Below are positions 58,437-64,000 of a stretch of DNA of 64,000 nucleotides, one piece after another. Under the pieces are notes generated by a model. It was not told the DNA's origin. It searched no databases and saw only the letters and a list, made by a program, of their open reading frames with translations. Numbering within the stretch: the stretch's first letter is position 1; each line of letters opens with the position of its first letter. Position numbers and translations under genes: made by a program. Source of the stretch: Sapria himalayana (Eukaryota > Streptophyta > Magnoliopsida > Malpighiales > Rafflesiaceae); the NCBI GenBank assembly GCA_029783825.1, contig JAREIK010005472.1, positions 1 to 64,000 of the forward strand, in the 5' to 3' direction.

Positions 58437-59200
58437 ATGGATAGAATCATATATTGGAATATAAGAGGGGTAGCGAATACACCCTCTCTAAAAAGATTGA
58501 AAAAACTAATAAAAGTACATAAGCCAATAGTAGCTGTAGTAGTTGAACCAATGGTAGACAGAGGTCAAATAGACAAATATAAAAAGTCCTTGGGGTTTGA
58601 TAAGGTTATAGTAAATCTTAACGGAGAAATCTGAGTTATGTGGGACAATAAGCTAGAAGTTATAGTACTAAAAAACATGGAACAAATGATACATTTAAAA
58701 ATCAGATATTACACAGATTTTCTCCTGTCTATAGTATATACTAAAAACTCTAAAGAGGAAAGGAAAATTTTATGGAGTGATATGACGAAGGTTGCATCCA
58801 AAGATACCCCATGGATAATAGGGGAAAACTTTAACGTGATCAGGAATAATAATGAAAAGAAGGGAGGGAGACATCCCTATGTTGAGCTTATTACTCATTT
58901 TTAAGAGATGATCGCAAATGTTAATCTCATGGAAATAGAATATCTTGGAGCAAATATACATGGTATAAAAACTGGAAGAAGAGAGGAATAATATGGGCAA
59001 GACTGGACAGATTCATGTATAATGTCAAATGGGTGGAATCGTTAGGCAATACAAATATTAGACATCTAAATAGAACATGTTATGACCATAGCCTGATGCT
59101 CCTAACTTGTAAGGTGATAAATAAACTAGCATCCTCTTTTAAATTCCAAAATATACATGGGGTTTGCATAGACATTTTGAGTCGATAGTAAGCAGCTCGT
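58437..59200 (+). pseudogene. LINE D endonuclease domain (stops)
   Basis: ORF2 starts at ATG 58437: MDRIIYWNIRGVANTPSLKR with the WNIRG Asn, then VVVEPMVDRGQIDKYKK with the conserved Glu. TGA at 58632 ends the first frame; 58638-58904 continues as MWDNKLEVIVLKNMEQMIHL and SPWIIG-like TPWIIGENFNVIRNNN. The catalytic SDH position lies near 59080-59095 and now reads YDH, in another frame. At least two stops and two frame changes occur. Confidence 0.85.
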
Positions 59201-59567
59201 GGAAAGAGCACGTATCTGGTAACCAATTACAGATCTTAGCAGTTAAGATGCGTAAGCTAAAAATTAGTTTAAATAAATGGAACAAAGTGTGTTTTGGAAA
59301 CATAAATGCCAATATTAAATAGGTGGAAGAGAAAGTAGAAAGATGTGAAATAGATTACGATAGAGACCAAAAGGAGGAGACTATGTAGGAATTAAGTAAA
59401 GCAGAGGCAAAATTAACACTGAAACTAAAAAGAAAGAAATCTTCTGGAAGCAAAAGAAAAAATAAAATGGCTAAAGGAAGGAGATAACAATACTAAATTA
59501 TTTCACATGATGGCAAAAATCAGGTCTAAAAACACATAATTAAAGGCATCAAAAGTGCAGAGGGTGA

Positions 59568-60640
59568 ATGGGTAAAAAAGAGGAGGAGATTAAAGCACAA
59601 CTAGAACAATTTTTGAAAAAGCATCTATGTGAAAAGAGCACTCATATAGAAGATAGCCTAATGCATGCAATTAAGATCAAGGTCACTAAGGAGGAGAATA
59701 ACAAACTAGACGTAATCCCAGAAGAGGAGGAGGTAAGGTCAGTAGTTTTTAGTATGAATAAAGAGAGTGCAGTAGGACCAGATGATTGGAACGATGCTTT
59801 CTTTTCAAATATGCTGGCACATAATCAAAAAAGAACTAACTCAAGCAATCAAATGGATTTTTGTGATAGTAGAAATCACAAAAGCTTGGGCGAGCTTTTT
59901 CATTGTACTTATTCCGAAGGTTGAAAACCCACAGAAATGTGAAGACTATCGTCCGAATAGTCTATGCAACTCTATTTATAAAAGTTTAGCTAAACTACTG
60001 CAAATAGACTGAGAGATATTCTTCCAAATATAATCTCACAGGAGTAGTCAGGCTTTGTTAAAAATAGATTAATGATGGAAAATATAAGCCTTGCATCTAA
60101 ATTAATGAGACATATTGGAAAAAAGAATAGGGGTCATAATGTGGTGCTAAAACTAGACCTATCAAAGGTATTTGATAGGGTGGAATGGCCTATCCTATGC
60201 TACTCGATGCGAAAAATAGGTTTTTCTGAATTCTGGATCGATTTAATATATAGATGTATATCAAGTGTTTGGGTTAGAATAATAATAAATGGGAAAAAGT
60301 GAAGAATTTAAGCCGGGCAGAGGTTTGAGGCAAGGAGACTCACACTCTCCGTATCTCTTTAATATCTATCTAGAGATATTGCTTTTGAATTTAAAGTAAA
60401 GAATGTTGGATGGAAAAATCTTAGCATTTAGGCAACACAAGAACACCCCTCACATCGGTTGCCTAGCATATGGTGTTGATCAGATCATCTTCACAAATGC
60501 TAGCTCGAAGTCCCTCACTAATCTTATGGAGCTCTTGCATACTGTAGAAGTAGAGACATGTCAAATTTTGAATAAACAAAAATGTTAGTTAATGTTAGCA
60601 GCAAAAGCCCCGAGTGGGGTAGTACAAAGGGTTAAAAAAG
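59568..60640 (+). pseudogene. LINE D reverse transcriptase (active site lost)
   Basis: Blocks: NKESAVGPDDWNDAFF (59757), VLIPKVENPQKCEDYRPNSL (59902 on), CNSIYKSLAKLLQ, KNRLMMENISLASKLMRHIG (60060), LKLDLSKVFDRVEWPILCYS (60150) = motif A. Motif C at ~60465 reads CLAYGVDQIIFTNASSKSL: the YADD pair is YGVD, so one catalytic Asp is missing and Gln follows. Several stops and frame changes occur (for example 60010 and 60302). RT inactivation here and in LINE A affects the same residue position independently (Val versus Tyr). Confidence 0.88.
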
Positions 60641-61740
60641 TAATAAGTTTTACACAAAAGAGAGGGGCATTAATGTACTTAGGCTACCCGATATTTGAGG
60701 GTAGGTTAAGAGAGGACTATTTAAGTTTTTAGGTAGATAAGATGAGAAAGAAAATAGCAAGATGGAAAGAACATTTTCTTAGCATGGGGGGAGAATTATG
60801 TTAATTAAGCATGTGTTGCACGGTTCAGTTGTGCATATATTATCAGTCATGCATCCTCCAAAGAAGTTATAATGAAGCTAGAAAAAGAAATGAAATATTT
60901 CTTGTGGGACAAGAATGAAGGAAAATCAAAGTTACACTGGAGGAAATGAGAGGCATTATGTTACCCAAAAGAGGAGGGAGGGCTGGGCTTTACAAGCCTC
61001 ATGGAGATAGCTAGTTCATGGGCATGGAAAAGCTGTTAGCAATTGAAAGAAAATGACAGCCTTTGGGCAAGGTTCATGCATGGCAAGTATGGAGAAAATA
61101 ACTAAACACTTAAGAATGCTCGGAAAGCATCTATAGCCTGGAAGGCCATACACAAACAAAAAGAGCTAATGGAAGCTCACTCAAGGCTAAATAGAAGCAG
61201 CTGGAAATTGACCTTAAATTCCCAAAGAAATTTCACTCTCAAATCAGCAAAAGAATTGATACGGAAGAAGAAGAATCCACCGCAGATATTTAAAAGAATA
61301 TGGAAAGGGGATGGGCCACAGAAGATGAAAACATTCTTGTGGAGTACTTCGATAGAAGCCACCCCAGTAGATGTAAATATACAGAAAAAAGGAATAAAGT
61401 TAGCATCTAGATGTGAATGCTGTCACTTAGCGGTAGAAAGCATGGACCACTTATTTTCACAAGGTGAAATAGCAAAGGAAGTGTAGAGCTGGCTCGAGAC
61501 CTCAAGGCATAAGGAAGAAGAGCTGAAAACTAGAATAGCGGGTTAGTTTCGGTGTAAACCCAAGAATACAGTACATAGTTGGTTGAAAGAGACTCTCCCA
61601 CTTGTAACAGTATGGTGCATATGGAAAGCCAGAAATAAGAGCAAATTTGAAGGCATCAAAATGAACTCAGAGGAGATCCTGAAAGGTATTTGTTGGGCAA
61701 TCGCGCTTCCATGGGTAGTAAGATTAAGAAACATAAAACA
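60641..61740 (+). pseudogene. LINE D thumb and zf-RVT region (broken)
   Basis: ISFTQKRGALMYLGYPIFEG and KMRKKIARWKEHFLSMGG (60645-60795) form the thumb lead-in. 61169-61486 is open and gives SSWKLTLNSQRNFTLKSAKE, RIWKGDGPQKMKTFLWSTSI, EATPVDVNIQKKGIKLASRC, ECCHLAVESMDHLFSQGEIA. The zf-RVT cysteines and the DHLF motif are intact here. 61583-61735 adds VTVWCIWKARNKSKFEG. Stops interrupt between blocks. Confidence 0.83.
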
Positions 61741-61749
61741 AAGAAAACA

Positions 61750-62190
61750 TAGAAACAAGCAATATATATTCCCAATCCACAAGCATCCACGGCAGAATCA
61801 AAACGAGAAATCAACACAACAAATAACGTGGTTCACTAGTCACTCAGTACGACTAGCTACCTCCACCAGAAAATGCTTATGCATTACAGATTAAAACCAA
61901 GAAATAACGTCTTATAGTATGCAACACGGAACAGTCGCGAAATCGCACAGAGAGAGAGGAGAGCGAAGTTGAACAGTTCAACCGGGTCAAAAAATAGCTG
62001 CCCGAAAAAAAAATACAAATCATTTTATACAAAAAATAAACAGCCGGTTCATTTAACCGAAGCGGGTTGGATCATGGACCGGGCCAGGCTCTGCTCCAAA
62101 ATTTTCGGCCCGCTGACCAGTCTGCGGAACCTCCGTTATTGTGCTACTGCTACATCCCCGGGCTTTTAATATTTCCTTTCCTGCACTTAC
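61750..62190. mobile_element. GC-richer foreign insert inside LINE D ORF2 (possible LTR fragment)
   Basis: Between the zf-RVT C-terminal block and the IDKWGL-type lead-in of RNase H, LINE D has about 0.5 kb that LINE B lacks. Base composition is clearly GC-richer (AACCGGGTCAAAAAATAGCT, TGGACCGGGCCAGGCTCTGC). The string AATAACGTGGTTCACTAGTC at 61822 resembles the ACGTGGTTC...CTACCTCCAC phrase common near plant Ty1/copia LTR ends. I could not fix exact ends or a target duplication. Confidence 0.45.
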
Positions 62191-62327
62191 ATGAAAATAT
62201 TAAAACGGATTATTAAGTAAAAAACAAATTACATATACAACAGTATTAAAAAGGAAACCTCAATCATATCTGCTATTAACCCTATTAATGTAGAAAATAT
62301 AGGAGTTTTTAATGAGCTGATAGACAA

Positions 62328-62930
62328 ATGGGGCTTAACAATAAGAAAGGAGAGAAAGATGGAGCTAAAAAGGTTGTCAGGGGAAAACCACTTTCTGAAT
62401 GGGTGGCTCTTAATACTGACGGAAGTTATATTAGGAACAAGGGAATGGCAGGAGGAGGGGGAGTGATCAGGGATTCACATGGGAAAATAATTAGAGCTTC
62501 TATAATGAATATAAGGTCTAGCTCTGCATTGCATGCAGAGGTAGAGGCCTTACTAAGAGGAATGCAAATTTGTAAAAGACAACAATTAAAGAATATTAAT
62601 ATTCAAGTAGACTCACGCCTTTTGGTCGGACTGACCTCGGGAAGCTTGGTACTATGGAAGTACGAAAAGGATATAAAAAATATAAAAGACTTGATGAAAC
62701 AATAGAATGTGACAATTATGTATACGTATAGGGAGTCAAATGCTTTAGCAGATAAGCTAGGGAAAGAAGGAGCAAGCAAGGGTTTACAAGAATTAGATGA
62801 GAATTCCATCCCCGATAGATTCAAAGGTTTGACACGATTAGATAAACTAGGATATCCTTACATAAGTGTGTGTAGGAAAAAGAACACAGAGATGGGTCAC
62901 AGGGTTAATGAGAGGAAAGGGGAGGGTTAA
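62328..62930 (+). pseudogene. LINE D RNase H domain (active site intact, one stop)
   Basis: 62328-62705 is open: MGLNNKKGEKDGAKKVVRG, WVALNTDGSYIRNKGMAGGG, SSSALHAEVEALLRGMQICK, NINIQVDSRLLVGLTSGSLV. The stop TAG at 62703 is followed in frame by NVTIMYTYRESNALADKLGK and GLTRLDKLGYPYISVCRKK to the TAA at 62928. All four acidic positions are present: Asp in NTDGS, Glu in HAEVEA, Asp in QVDSRL and Asp in ALADKL. It is therefore the best-preserved catalytic domain in the window, although the single stop truncates it. The Gly-rich GGGGVIR block is typical of the plant L1 RNase H type. Confidence 0.88.
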
Positions 62931-64000
62931 AATAACGTATATGGAAAAGGGTGGGCAAGTGGGAGTGTGATCATGGGTGTAGGTGAGTGAGATGTGAGAT
63001 CGGTAGGAGAATATGGGCGAGAGGGGATTGGGTTAGAAAAGGATGGGTGGGAGTGGAAGAGAGGGGTAGGTGGGTTGGGTGAGAGGGGTGTGCAGAGAAT
63101 AAATGTGTGGGTGTGAAGATGGGTGGGTGTGGGAGAGTATGCATGGGATGTGGTGTGTGTGTGTGTGTATGTATGTATAAGTGTCTGCAGGTTAGGAATT
63201 GCCATAAAAGAGGCTGCAGAAGTCATGGCAAGAGCTAATCGTGTTGTGGAAAGAAGAGGTGGGAGAGCATATAATATAACTGCAGCAGGATGATTACTAT
63301 AGAAGGAGGAAGAAACGGAAGTAGCAGGGAGAGTGGTTTCAAGAAGCTTGGAAAAGAGATAGCATGTAGAGAAGATGAGACAAAGAGTAGCTGCAAAAGA
63401 TGACTAAAGTTGTCAAATTCTAAATGATTATTAAATAGGTGTGGGTGAAATAAATTTGTAAGGGTAAGGGACACAAGGGCTAATGGTAGGCTAGGTGGTT
63501 ATGTATGTGGGTGTGTGGGGATGGGGGGCTGGAAGGAATTATTACTTCGCTGGTTGTGAAATGCTGTGCTTATAGAGGAGGAGTGAAGTTAGTCTGTGCA
63601 AGGATAGGGGGAGCAGAAGACAAGTGCAGTGGATGTAGGATTGGAATAACCCGATAGCTACAAAAGGATAAAAAACAAGAGGTAGAAGGGGACTAAAAGA
63701 TATTAAAAGACCCAGATGGTGAGGTGAGCCTAACCGGACAAAAAAAATAGAAAGAAGTATGTAGAAGAGAAACTAGGCTTGTGGAGAAGTTATTTATGTT
63801 GTGTATTAGTTAAGTGTGGGATGGTGTTTGTAATTGATTGTACGGGAATGGGACAAATTGGCAAAGGGTAGGAAATAGGTTATACTTGCTTTGGTTTTTT
63901 GTTGTATTAGTAGGATACAAAGAGGCGAAATGATCTCAGACAAAGGCACGAGAGAAGGAGCACATGGTATGGGGGCAGCAACTCCCGAGGTAGAAGAACT
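62931..64000 (+). other. LINE D 3'UTR, G-rich, continues past the window
   Basis: Purine- and G-rich sequence with no coding domain. Contains GGGTGGGTGTGGGAGAG then ATGCATGGG at 63121-63147 and further GGG clusters at 63015-63095 and 63509-63528. A (GT)n/(GTAT)n microsatellite lies at 63150-63180. The family 3' terminus signature is not reached before 64000. Confidence 0.75.
63001..63150 (+). other. G-quadruplex-prone tract in the LINE 3'UTR
   Basis: At least three sets of four or more GGG runs with short loops, for example GGGTGGGTGTGGGAGAG followed by a fourth GGG at 63145, and GGGCGAGAGGGGATTGGG at 63015 with GGGTGGGAG at 63054. G-rich, G4-forming tracts are established in mammalian L1 3'UTRs; the same is suggested here only by sequence. 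Confidence 0.6.

Larger units (their letters stand above)
56786..64000 (+). mobile_element. LINE D: LINE with ORF1, ORF2 and RNase H, 3' end beyond window
   Basis: Starts after the GAA-rich block with a ~120-bp 5'UTR, ORF1 at 56908, ORF2 at 58437 (endonuclease, RT, zf-RVT, RNase H) and a G-rich 3'UTR from 62931 to the window edge. It is the best-preserved copy: ORF1 and ORF2 are separated by only 27 bp, and long frames survive. It still has frameshifts, in-frame stops, a ruined RT motif C, and a GC-richer insert between zf-RVT and RNase H. Confidence 0.9.

Noticed and set aside
62927..63226. 99-codon minus-strand frame with His/Thr/Pro repeats
   Set aside because: Antisense of the G-rich LINE D 3'UTR and its GT microsatellite; no protein-like features.

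Overview
This is a nuclear, transposon-dominated stretch of a plant genome, very probably a flowering plant. The evidence is (i) L1-type LINE copies whose ORF1 carries the DUF4283 domain and a retroviral-type zinc knuckle and whose ORF2 ends in an RNase H domain, a layout known from flowering-plant L1 elements; (ii) a 2.5 kb solo LTR with plant Ty3/gypsy-like ends; (iii) a decayed plant LEA14-like (WHy/LEA_2) gene piece between DNA-transposon inverted repeats. I see no intact host gene, no tRNA or rRNA gene, and no CRISPR or prokaryotic feature. The species cannot be named from the sequence.

About 24 kb (more than a third) is a degenerate 9-bp satellite, TTATTCTTC read on the pyrimidine strand and GAAGAATAA on the purine strand. 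All three pyrimidine-strand frames of this unit are open (Leu-Phe-Phe, Tyr-Ser-Ser, Ile-Leu-Leu), so the long reading frames there are artefacts. Layout: 1-21.8 kb is a chain of minus-strand LINE copies, each with a shared 3' terminus running into a satellite block with the purine strand in LINE sense. The members are a ~105 bp tip at 1056, a ~925 bp piece at 4479, a near full-length copy at 7035-13612, a 2.3 kb piece at 14589-16930, two ~115 bp tips at 17263 and 18229, and a 2.5 kb piece at 19351-21822. At 21.8 kb the orientation flips: LINE B (21841-28930, plus strand, split by the solo LTR at 24590-27102) runs into a 9.6 kb purine block, after which LINE C (38504-42985) begins.

43-51 kb is the only satellite-free stretch of its kind. 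It is very AT-rich and holds a CACTA-like fragment, a TIR element with a captured LEA14-like pseudogene, an AT minisatellite and a probable SINE. 51.1-55.9 kb is a second pyrimidine block with ~0.8 kb higher-order repeats; it flips at ~55945 to a compositionally different GAA-rich purine block, followed by LINE D (56786 to the window end).

All LINE copies are dead or badly damaged (frameshifts, stops, lost catalytic residues), though LINE D keeps an intact-looking RNase H active site. The most notable pattern is the one-directional LINE/satellite chain: each copy's 5' end abuts the satellite tail of the next copy. This is formally like Drosophila HeT-A/TART telomere arrays or Chlorella Zepp clusters, but with a 9-bp satellite in place of poly(A).
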